NCBI GenBank assembly: GCA_900551365.1
Contig: URVZ01000102.1
Coordinates: 1 to 5,730 of the forward strand
Direction of reading: 5' to 3'
From: an uncultured Collinsella sp.
GTDB lineage: Bacteria > Actinomycetota > Coriobacteriia > Coriobacteriales > Coriobacteriaceae
Length of the DNA stretch: 5,730 nucleotides
Under the pieces are notes generated by a model, which saw nothing but the letters and a program-made list of their open reading frames with translations, was not told where the DNA came from and searched no databases. A program made the translations under genes and the position numbers. Shown here piece by piece: positions 1-5,167 of the stretch (the first letter of the stretch is position 1; the number at the start of each line of letters is the position of its first letter).

Positions 1-5
1 CAGAG

Positions 6-57
6 CTGTCCCCTTTGCACCAAAATGGTGCAGATTAACCTGTCCCCAATGCACCAA
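6..57. repeat. Intergenic palindromic repeat with CTGTCCCC cores (copy A)
   Basis: Two direct copies of an 18-base unit lie 34 bases apart (6-23 and 40-57). They read CTGTCCCC, then TTT or AAT, then GCACCAA, and match at 16 of 18 positions. GCACCA at 17-22 pairs with TGGTGC at 26-31 across AAA. The same TGGTGC can instead pair with GCACCA at 51-56, enclosing a loop that contains TTAAC and CTGTCCCC. The element probably continues left of the window. It has the architecture of REP-like palindromes, which IS200-like REP-associated transposases mobilise in other bacteria; that link is inference, since no transposase is present here. It overlaps the upstream extension of the next reading frame, which argues against that extension being coding. 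Confidence 0.7.
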
Positions 58-111
58 GCGTGCCGCGGGGGCTGCGTTGTGACACAATGGCGTTTGTTCG
101 ATTCGTTATGC

Positions 112-117
112 GAAAGG
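112..117 (+). promoter_or_regulatory. Ribosome binding site deciding the start of the foldase gene
   Basis: GAAAGG lies 6 bases before the ATG at 124. The open frame extends upstream to a GTG-type start at 25. That start lies inside the repeat and has no such site, so 124 is the preferred start. Confidence 0.7.
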
Positions 118-123
118 CCAACT

Positions 124-1344
124 ATGGCAAATAAGAAAAAGAACTCCGAGGCCGCGCCGACGCCCGAGCAGCAGGCCCGCGCTGCCTCCAGCTCTCGCAA
201 GAAGCAGCGCAAGACGTACGTGTCTAAGACCGTCAAGATCGTCCTGGTGGTCATCGGTGTGCTGGCGATGCTGCTTTCCGTCTCGGCGATGGCGTGCTCC
301 GGCCTTATGTCGCAGGCCGAGGACACCTCGGGCTACAAGCTGACCGGCGGTGTTGCTGCAACTATCAACGGCACCAACCTCACCGAGGACACCGTGACCA
401 AGCAGATCATGAGCATGCGCACGTCCTACGGCTACACCAAGGATGAGGATTGGGCGCAGTATCTGGTTGACAACGACCTCACTCCCAAGAAGTACCGCAA
501 GCAACTCATCGACTCCTACACGCAGCAGATTCTGCTTCAACAGGCACAGAAGGAGAACGGCGTGACGGTGTCGGACGAGGAGGTCGAGAAGGCTTGGAAG
601 GACGCGTGCAAGAGCGCGGGCGGAGCCAAGGCCTTTAAGAAGACCCTCAAGACCTACGGCTATACCGAAGACACCTACAAGGACTCGCTCAAGGAGAGTC
701 TGGCGCAACAGAAACTCAAGGATGCCGTCGCGCCCACGAGCAAGCCCAAGGACAGCGAGATTGTCGATTACATCAACGAAAATCTGTCCAGCTACAACGA
801 CGCCCGCCGCTCGTCGAACATCCTGATCAAGGTTGATTCCGACGCTTCCGACGAGGACAAGGCTGCCGCCAAGGCCAAGGCGCAGGAGTGCCTGGACAAG
901 ATCAACTCCGGTGAGCTGAGCTTTGAGGACGCCGTTGAGCAGTACTCCGAGGACACCGGTTCCAAGGAGAAGAAGGGCGATGTGGGCTGGGATAAGCTCA
1001 CCACCTTTGTCGACAGCTACCAGACGGCGCTCGAGGGGCTCAACAAGGGCGACGTGAGCGAAGTCGTCGAGTCGACCTATGGCTACCACATCATCAAGTG
1101 CACCGACTACTTCCATGTCGATAATCAGGTTGATGACATTAAGCAGGTGCCCAAGGACATCAAAAAGTACGTCTCCAACGTGGTGAAGACGCAAGCGGCC
1201 AGCACCGCGTACAGCGAGTGGCTGGAGCAGTACAAGAAGGGCGCTGACATTACCGTCAACCCCATGCCCAAAGACGTGCCATACAACGTGAGTCTGAAGG
1301 GCGTCACCAAGAGTTCGACCGACGATTCGTCGACGACTGAGTAA
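124..1344 (+). CDS. Membrane-anchored parvulin-type peptidyl-prolyl isomerase (PrsA/SurA-like foldase)
   Basis: A 406-residue protein expected to help secreted proteins fold outside the membrane by cis-trans isomerisation of prolyl bonds. A long basic N-terminus (1-36) precedes one hydrophobic segment (about 37-57). Cys58 follows in AMAC, a poor lipobox, so an uncleaved signal anchor is as likely as a lipoprotein. Residues about 75-200 are Lys/Glu-rich and resemble the SurA N-terminal chaperone region, starting with VAATINGTNLTEDTV. Residues about 227-330 form the parvulin domain: SSNILIKV, the GELSFEDAVEQYSED segment, KKGDVGW (284-289), and YGYHIIKCTDY near the end. The His usual in the first strand motif (SHIL) is Asn232 here, while the second His (His322) is present. 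The C-terminus is a Ser/Thr/Asp-rich tail. The start at 124 is chosen for its ribosome site. The stop is TAA. Assignment to the family is firm; the exact orthologue is not. Confidence 0.88.
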   Translation: MANKKKNSEAAPTPEQQARAASSSRKKQRKTYVSKTVKIVLVVIGVLAMLLSVSAMACSGLMSQAEDTSGYKLTGGVAATINGTNLTEDTVTKQIMSMRTSYGYTKDEDWAQYLVDNDLTPKKYRKQLIDSYTQQILLQQAQKENGVTVSDEEVEKAWKDACKSAGGAKAFKKTLKTYGYTEDTYKDSLKESLAQQKLKDAVAPTSKPKDSEIVDYINENLSSYNDARRSSNILIKVDSDASDEDKAAAKAKAQECLDKINSGELSFEDAVEQYSEDTGSKEKKGDVGWDKLTTFVDSYQTALEGLNKGDVSEVVESTYGYHIIKCTDYFHVDNQVDDIKQVPKDIKKYVSNVVKTQAASTAYSEWLEQYKKGADITVNPMPKDVPYNVSLKGVTKSSTDDSSTTE

Positions 1345-1349
1345 TCATG

Positions 1350-1375
1350 GGGCGGTGCTCGCGCGAGTGCCGCCC
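1350..1375 (+). other. Stem-loop between foldase and yqeY genes
   Basis: An 11-pair stem joins 1350-1360 with 1365-1375 around a GCGC loop, with two G-U wobbles in the RNA form. It starts 5 bases after the foldase stop codon. No T-run follows on the + strand, so it is not a standard intrinsic terminator. It could stabilise the 3' end of the foldase message or lower read-through into yqeY. The role is inferred; the pairing is seen directly. Confidence 0.6.
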
Positions 1376-1398
1376 ACGCTATTAGAGAGGATTTGCAG

Positions 1399-1842
1399 AT
1401 GACCAACGAAGAGCTGCAGAAGGAAATGATCGCGGCCATGAAGGCCAAGGATAAGGTTCGCCTGTCCATCATTCGCCAGGTCAAGGCTGAGGTGAAGAAT
1501 ATCGAGGTTAACGAGCGCCGCGATGTGACCGAGGAAGACGTCAACAGCATGATCAAGCGTCTGATCAAGCAGACGAGCGAGACGCTGGAGATGTCCATCA
1601 AGGCCGGCACCGACCAGGAGCGTACCGACAACCTGACCGAGCAGGTCAAGATTCTGGAGAGCCTGCTGCCCGCGCAGGTTTCGGGCGAGGAGCTCGAGGC
1701 CCTGATCGAGCAGGTTATCGCCGAGCTGGGCGCCACGTCCAAGAAGCAGATGGGCCAGGTCATGGGTGCCCTGGGCAAGGCCACCGGCGGCAACTTCGAT
1801 AAGCCGGCCGCAGCAAAGATCGTCGGAGCCCGCCTCGCGTAG
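1399..1842 (+). CDS. yqeY: YqeY/GatB-like domain protein
   Basis: A 147-residue protein matching the usual length of the YqeY family (about 148). The family resembles the C-terminal tRNA-contacting domain of GatB, the amidotransferase subunit that converts misacylated Glu-tRNA(Gln) or Asp-tRNA(Asn). The cellular role of stand-alone YqeY proteins is not well established. The whole family pattern is visible: an N-terminal helix with MIAAMKAKDKVRLSIIRQVKAE, an Asp/Glu-rich VTEEDV turn, KRLIKQTSET, then ILESLLPAQVSGEELEALI, and the C-terminal KKQMGQVMGAL and GNFDKPAAAKIV motifs. It appears cytosolic, with no signal or membrane segment. ATG 1399 is preferred over an in-frame TTG at 1393 because AGAGAGG at 1384-1390 ends 8 bases before it. 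It lies 54 bases after the foldase gene, and a terminator follows. Confidence 0.92.
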   Translation: MTNEELQKEMIAAMKAKDKVRLSIIRQVKAEVKNIEVNERRDVTEEDVNSMIKRLIKQTSETLEMSIKAGTDQERTDNLTEQVKILESLLPAQVSGEELEALIEQVIAELGATSKKQMGQVMGALGKATGGNFDKPAAAKIVGARLA

Positions 1843-1871
1843 GGGCCGAGTGGCACACAGTTGAGGCTGAG

Positions 1872-1903
1872 GGGGCGTGGCCGTCATGGTCGCGCCCCTT
1901 TTT
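1872..1903 (+). terminator. Intrinsic terminator after yqeY
   Basis: An 11-pair G/C-rich stem (1872-1882 with 1888-1898, two G-U wobbles) encloses the loop GTCAT. Five T bases follow at 1899-1903. It starts 29 bases after the yqeY stop codon, so it closes the left transcription unit and separates it from the transporter operon. Confidence 0.85.
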
Positions 1904-1911
1904 GCTGGGCT

Positions 1912-1984
1912 GGGCACTCATTGGGGACAGGCTTAAATGAGTGCCCAATGAGCAGGTACTCATTTAAGTCTGTCCCCAATGAGT
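1912..1984. repeat. Large intergenic inverted repeat with GGGGACAG/CTGTCCCC cores (copy B)
   Basis: Two 27-base arms, 1916-1942 and 1958-1984, are reverse complements at 26 of 27 positions and flank a 15-base centre. Each arm carries the core (GGGGACAG at 1923-1930, CTGTCCCC at 1970-1977) and ACTCATT/AATGAGT ends. Each half can also fold alone: GGGCACTCATT (1912-1922) pairs with AATGAGTGCCC (1936-1946) over 11 bases, and ACTCATT (1958-1964) pairs with AATGAGT (1978-1984). This two-hairpin, head-to-head layout resembles paired REP elements. It sits just after the yqeY terminator, outside any gene. No target duplication or transposase is seen. Confidence 0.85.
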
Positions 1985-2028
1985 GGGTGGAAGGTTGCGG
2001 GTTCTTTACGGGAATGTAGTGTGGGCTG

Positions 2029-2054
2029 CGGAAACGCGGTTCTTTCCGTACAAT
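2029..2054 (+). promoter_or_regulatory. Probable promoter and operator of the amino-acid transporter operon
   Basis: TACAAT at 2049-2054 is one base from the TATAAT consensus and lies 35 bases before the ATPase start. This allows a leader of about 25-30 bases. There is no good -35 box at the expected distance (CTGCGG at 2026-2031 is poor), so an activator may be needed. A perfect 6-8-6 palindrome, CGGAAA (2029-2034) and TTTCCG (2043-2048), abuts the -10 box and fills the spacer. A protein bound there could block RNA polymerase. The sequences are seen; the promoter and operator functions are inferred. Confidence 0.45.
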
Positions 2055-2089
2055 AGTTCAACTCGTGTAAACGCAGGGAAGGGACATTC

Positions 2090-2821
2090 ATGGCAGACAT
2101 GATCGAGATCAAGCATCTCAACAAGTACTTTGGCGACCTGCATGTGCTCAAAGATATCAATCTCACCGTCAAGCGCGGCGAGAAGCTCGTGATGATCGGG
2201 CCTTCCGGCTCGGGTAAGTCGACGCTCATCCGTTGCGTCGATTATCTGGAGGAGCCCACGTCGGGCGAGGTCGTCATCGACGGTACGCCGCTCACCAAAA
2301 AGAATCACCTGGAGATGGCTCGCAAGTACAGCTCCATGGTGTTTCAGCAGTTCAACCTGTATCCCAACATGACGGTGCTGGGCAACCTGACGCTCGCACC
2401 CATCAAACTGCAAAAGAAGAGCAAGGAGGAGGCGACCGAGATCGCCATCGCTGCGCTCAAGCGCGTCGGCATGGCACATAAGGCCGGCGAGTATCCGCAG
2501 AATCTCTCGGGTGGTCAGCAGCAGCGCATCGCCATCGCCCGTGCCCTGTGCACCAAGCAGCCCATCATCCTGTTTGACGAGCCGACCTCGGCGCTCGACC
2601 CCGAGATGGTCCAGGAGGTTCTGGACGTTATGATTGAGCTCGCGCAGGAGGACATCACCATGATCTGCGTGACGCACGAGATGGGCTTTGCGCGCCAGGT
2701 GGCCGACCGCGTCATCTTTATGGAGGACGGCCGCATCCTGGAGGAGGGCACGCCCGAGCACTTCTTCGATAACCCCGAGAACCCGCGTTGCCGCGAGTTC
2801 CTGTCCAAGATTCTGCACTAG
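2090..2821 (+). CDS. Polar amino-acid ABC transporter ATPase (GlnQ/PEB1C-like)
   Basis: A 243-residue cytoplasmic ATPase that powers amino-acid import by ATP hydrolysis as a dimer under the two permeases encoded downstream. All nucleotide-binding motifs are intact: Walker A GPSGSGKS (37-44), Q-loop Gln86 in VFQQF, signature LSGGQ (139-143), Walker B ILFDEP (160-165), D-loop SALD (167-170) and switch His196 in VTHEMGFAR. The stretch RCVDYLEEPTSGEV after Walker A and the THEMGFAR and FFDNPENPR segments are typical of the polar amino-acid subfamily. Length is normal for the family, with no extra regulatory domain. GGGAAGGG at 2076-2083 ends 6 bases before ATG 2090; a second ATG nine bases on is less well placed. 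It is the first gene of the operon, and only 8 bases separate its TAG stop from the binding-protein start. ATPases of this group do not reveal cargo by themselves; the next gene suggests acidic amino acids. Confidence 0.95.
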   Translation: MADMIEIKHLNKYFGDLHVLKDINLTVKRGEKLVMIGPSGSGKSTLIRCVDYLEEPTSGEVVIDGTPLTKKNHLEMARKYSSMVFQQFNLYPNMTVLGNLTLAPIKLQKKSKEEATEIAIAALKRVGMAHKAGEYPQNLSGGQQQRIAIARALCTKQPIILFDEPTSALDPEMVQEVLDVMIELAQEDITMICVTHEMGFARQVADRVIFMEDGRILEEGTPEHFFDNPENPRCREFLSKILH

Positions 2822-2829
2822 GCGCGGTG

Positions 2830-3705
2830 ATGGACATGACGGATATGACGAGGGCGGCCGTGTCGCGCCGTCACTTTTTGCAGCTGGCGGGCGCCGGTAT
2901 GCTTACGCTGACGGGGGCCGCGCTTACCGGTTGCGGCAACTCCACCAGCGGCGAGGGCTCCGACAAGGGGTCCAAGCTTGCGGCCATTAAGTCGCGCGGC
3001 CATCTGAATGCCGGCGTTAAGAAGGATGTTCCCGGCTACGGCTATTACGACACCGCCAAGGGTCGCTTTGAGGGCATGGAAGTCGATTTGTGCTACCAGA
3101 TCGCCGCTGCCGTCTTTGGCGTGAGTTACAAGGAGGCCCGCGCCCAGGAGCTTGTCGAGTTTGCCGACGTAACGCCCAAGACGCGCGGTCCGCTGATCGA
3201 TAACGGCCAACTTGACGTGGTCGCGGCGACCTACACCATCACCGACGAGCGCAAGAAGAGCTGGGATTTCTCGACGCCGTACCGCACCGACTACGTGGGA
3301 CTCATGGTCAAGAAGCGTTCGGGCTTTACCTCGATTGAGGACCTGGACGGCAAGGTTATTGGCGTGAGCCAGGGTGCCACCACGCAGGGCCTGATCGAGC
3401 AGATGATCAAGGACAACGGCTTTAGCTGCAAGCCCGAGTTTAGGGCCTTTAGCGGCTACCCCATCATCAAGAGCTCGCTCGACGCCGGCAATATCGACGT
3501 CTTCGCCATGGACCGCTCCACGCTGGCCGGTTACATGAACGAGACCGTTGAGCTGCTGCAGCCCGAGGTCAAGTTTGGCGAGCAGGGCTACGGCGTGGCA
3601 ACCAAGAAGGGCTGCGACCTTTCGGCCGTGGTCGATCAGGTGATTTGCGATCGCCTGGCCGACGGCTGGCTCGACCAAGAGGTCAAGACCTGGGGTCTTG
3701 TATAG
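2830..3705 (+). CDS. Amino-acid-binding lipoprotein of ABC importer, PEB1a-like (probable Asp/Glu)
   Basis: A 291-residue extracellular solute-binding protein (SBP_bac_3 family). The N-terminus has a twin-arginine-like motif SRRHFLQ (12-18), a hydrophobic stretch (19-33) and lipobox LTGC with Cys35 as the lipidation site, then a Ser/Gly-rich linker. The mature domain starts near AIKSRGHLNAGVKKDVP. From memory of PEB1a, its ligand contacts Lys19, Arg67, Thr82, Arg89, Asp174 and Tyr197 appear to correspond to Lys64, Arg119 (TPKTRGPL), Thr134, Arg141 (TITDERKK), Asp228 (AMDRSTL) and Tyr254 (EQGYGVATKK). Two arginines favour an acidic side chain, so aspartate or glutamate is the likely cargo; glutamine cannot be excluded. 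The start is not certain: GTG 2827 and ATGs at 2836 and 2845 are in frame. ATG 2830 is chosen because AGGCG around 2820-2824 precedes it. The weak site and 8-base gap suggest translation coupled to the ATPase gene. Confidence 0.93.
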   Translation: MDMTDMTRAAVSRRHFLQLAGAGMLTLTGAALTGCGNSTSGEGSDKGSKLAAIKSRGHLNAGVKKDVPGYGYYDTAKGRFEGMEVDLCYQIAAAVFGVSYKEARAQELVEFADVTPKTRGPLIDNGQLDVVAATYTITDERKKSWDFSTPYRTDYVGLMVKKRSGFTSIEDLDGKVIGVSQGATTQGLIEQMIKDNGFSCKPEFRAFSGYPIIKSSLDAGNIDVFAMDRSTLAGYMNETVELLQPEVKFGEQGYGVATKKGCDLSAVVDQVICDRLADGWLDQEVKTWGLV

Positions 3706-3716
3706 GCGCATCGTCC

Positions 3717-3726
3717 AAGGAAGGAA
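3717..3726 (+). promoter_or_regulatory. Strong ribosome binding site of permease 1
   Basis: AAGGAAGGAA ends just upstream of ATG 3731, with its second GGA 5 bases before the start. This fixes the permease start. The alternative TTG at 3698 overlaps the end of the binding-protein gene and has no comparable site. Confidence 0.75.
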
Positions 3727-3730
3727 TCAA

Positions 3731-4477
3731 ATGCTCGAAGGATTATTTGACGCCGACCGTTGGTCGACGACATTTCAAAACATGGGGCCCTTCTGGGAGG
3801 GCTTTGGCGTGACGCTGCAGGTGGTCGTTGCCGGTCTGCTGCTGTCGCTGGTGCTGGGCACGCTGCTGGGCGTGTTCTCCACCACTCGTTCGCGCGTGCT
3901 GCGCGCCATAAGCCGCGTGTACGTGGAGTTTTACCAGAACACCCCGTTGCCCGTGCAGGTGCTCTTTATGTACATGGCCGGTCCGCAGTTTTTGCAGGCC
4001 ATAACCGGTGCCGACCAGCCGGTGCGCATCGCGCCGTTCGTGTTGGGCTTCTTGGGCGTGGGCCTGTATCACGCGGCCTACATTTCGGAGGTCATCCGCA
4101 CTGGCATCGAGGCGGTTCCGCGCGGTCAGATGGAGGCGGCCCAGAGCCAGGGCTTCACCCGTGCGCAGGCGTACTGGTACATCGTGCTGCCCCAGACATT
4201 CAAAATCATTCTTCCGCCGCTGTGTAACCAGGCGCTCAACCTGGTCAAGAACACGTCGGTGCTGGCGCTTGTGGCCGGCGGCGACCTTATGTACCGTTCC
4301 GACAACTTTGTGAGTCTGTACGGTTACCTGCAGGGATACATCGTCTGCTGCCTTATGTACTTCATCATCTGCTTTCCGCTCGCCATGCTGGTGCAGTGGC
4401 TCGAGCGCCGCTCCAAGGAGCGTCCGCGCGGCGTGAGCCTGGCCGAGCTGGGGCTCGACAACGTAGAGGAGGCCTAG
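3731..4477 (+). CDS. Amino-acid ABC transporter permease 1 (GltJ/HisM-type)
   Basis: A 248-residue integral membrane subunit that forms half of the import channel. Hydrophobic stretches are visible at about 25-48, 73-91, 101-122, 157-183 (interrupted) and 203-224, fitting the five-segment layout of polar amino-acid permeases. YQNTPLPVQVLF (68-79) is the family's N-terminal RGTPL-like motif. The cytoplasmic EAA coupling loop is clear at about 127-155: EAVPRGQMEAAQSQGF followed by YIVLPQ, which docks on the ATPase. The start is set by the purine-rich site at 3717-3726. It lies 25 bases after the binding-protein gene. Its last codons contain the ribosome site of the next gene, linking the two permeases. 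The fifth codon is TTA (3743-3745), a rare leucine codon in this GC-rich region. Cargo is taken from the operon context. Confidence 0.94.
   Translation: MLEGLFDADRWSTTFQNMGPFWEGFGVTLQVVVAGLLLSLVLGTLLGVFSTTRSRVLRAISRVYVEFYQNTPLPVQVLFMYMAGPQFLQAITGADQPVRIAPFVLGFLGVGLYHAAYISEVIRTGIEAVPRGQMEAAQSQGFTRAQAYWYIVLPQTFKIILPPLCNQALNLVKNTSVLALVAGGDLMYRSDNFVSLYGYLQGYIVCCLMYFIICFPLAMLVQWLERRSKERPRGVSLAELGLDNVEEA
4465..4472 (+). promoter_or_regulatory. Ribosome binding site of permease 2 inside the end of permease 1
   Basis: AGAGGAGG, a near-perfect Shine-Dalgarno sequence, ends 8 bases before ATG 4481. It lies within the codons for the last residues of permease 1. Translation of the two subunits is therefore likely coupled, which suits an equimolar heterodimer. 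Confidence 0.8.
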
Positions 4478-4480
4478 CGC

Positions 4481-5119
4481 ATGGAAATCTTCAACGCGAC
4501 CAACCTGCTCTACATCTGGGGCGGCTTTGTTAAGACCATCGAGATCTCGGCGCTGTCGATCTTTTTCTCGCTCATCTTTGGCACGGTGCTGGCGCTCGTT
4601 AAGAGCTATGCGCCCCGCCCGTTCCGTATTTTGGTGAGCGCCTATATCGAGCTGTTCCGTTGCACGCCGAACCTGCTGTGGATCCTGTTTATCTACTTTA
4701 CGGTGCAGGGTTTGGACATTGTGATTTCGACCATCGCCTTTACGCTGTTTACCAGCGCTGTTATGGCCGAGATTGTGCGCGGCGGCCTCAACTCGATTCC
4801 GCGCGGCCAGTTTGAGGCAGCGCAGAGCCAGGGCTTTGGCTTCTTTGCCACCATGCGCTACATCATTCTGCCGCAGACGTTTAAGACGATCATTCCGGCG
4901 CTGTTTAGCCAGTGCACGACCGTCATTAAGGACAGCTCGTATCTTTCGGGCATTAACGTGGCCGAGCTCATGTACACGGCCAACGTTGTGATGGCCCACG
5001 CGATCGATCTGTCGCAGGTGCTTATGCTCTACGGCCTGGTGTTTGCGATGTACTTTGTGCTCAACTTTGGTATCTCGCTGCTGGTGAGGGCATATCAACG
5101 TCGCATCGTGGCAGCGTAG
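4481..5119 (+). CDS. Amino-acid ABC transporter permease 2 (GltK/HisQ-type)
   Basis: A 212-residue membrane subunit, the partner of permease 1 in the channel. Hydrophobic segments lie at about 18-40, 63-98 (probably two spans with a very short connection) and 180-203, with weaker ones between. FRCTPNLLWILF (59-70) is its RGTPL-like motif, with Cys in place of the usual Gly. The EAA loop is at about 103-131: LNSIPRGQFEAAQSQGF then YIILPQ. The core RGQ-x-EAAQSQGF is shared with permease 1, as expected of paralogous subunits contacting the same ATPase dimer. It lacks about 10 residues that permease 1 has between its second and third spans, and also lacks the longer C-terminal tail. It starts 3 bases after the permease 1 stop. 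It is the last certain member of the transporter operon. Confidence 0.94.
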   Translation: MEIFNATNLLYIWGGFVKTIEISALSIFFSLIFGTVLALVKSYAPRPFRILVSAYIELFRCTPNLLWILFIYFTVQGLDIVISTIAFTLFTSAVMAEIVRGGLNSIPRGQFEAAQSQGFGFFATMRYIILPQTFKTIIPALFSQCTTVIKDSSYLSGINVAELMYTANVVMAHAIDLSQVLMLYGLVFAMYFVLNFGISLLVRAYQRRIVAA

Positions 5120-5120
5120 A

Positions 5121-5151
5121 ATGTGGCAAAGGGACAGCCCCTTTGTCACAT
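5121..5151. repeat. Compact palindrome with GGGACAG core between transporter and kinase genes (copy C)
   Basis: The arms 5121-5133 (ATGTGGCAAAGGG) and 5139-5151 (CCCTTTGTCACAT) pair at 12 of 13 positions, and the odd pair is a G-U wobble in RNA. The loop is ACAGC. GGGACAG followed by CCCCTTTG resembles the cores of the other two intergenic repeats. It begins one base after the permease stop codon and ends three bases before the ribosome site of the kinase gene. There is no T-run on either side, so it is not a standard intrinsic terminator. It could still dampen transcription or translation of the kinase; that role is inference. Confidence 0.75.
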
Positions 5152-5167
5152 AGAGAAAGGAATCGCG

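Noticed and set aside
25..123. N-terminal extension of 33 residues on the foldase protein
   Set aside because: It would start inside the palindromic repeat, has no ribosome site and would bury the signal anchor further inside. ATG 124 has GAAAGG at a good distance.
106..1194. A 362-codon minus-strand open frame opposite the foldase gene
   Set aside because: It is codon-aligned antisense with repetitive Leu/Val/Gly-rich translation and no family resemblance. The sense frame has a parvulin domain and a ribosome site.
1912..1984. Copy B as a second intrinsic terminator
   Set aside because: The long stem is followed by GGGTGG rather than a T-run on the + strand. On the minus strand it is likewise not followed by a U-rich tail. 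A proper terminator already lies just before it.
2006..2818. A 270-codon minus-strand open frame opposite the ATPase gene
   Set aside because: The + strand encodes an ATPase with every motif intact, and the antisense frame shows no recognisable domain.
2818..3711. A 297-codon minus-strand open frame opposite the binding-protein gene
   Set aside because: It is also codon-aligned antisense and explained by the same rarity of TTA, CTA and TCA codons. The sense strand encodes a clear binding protein with signal peptide and ligand residues.
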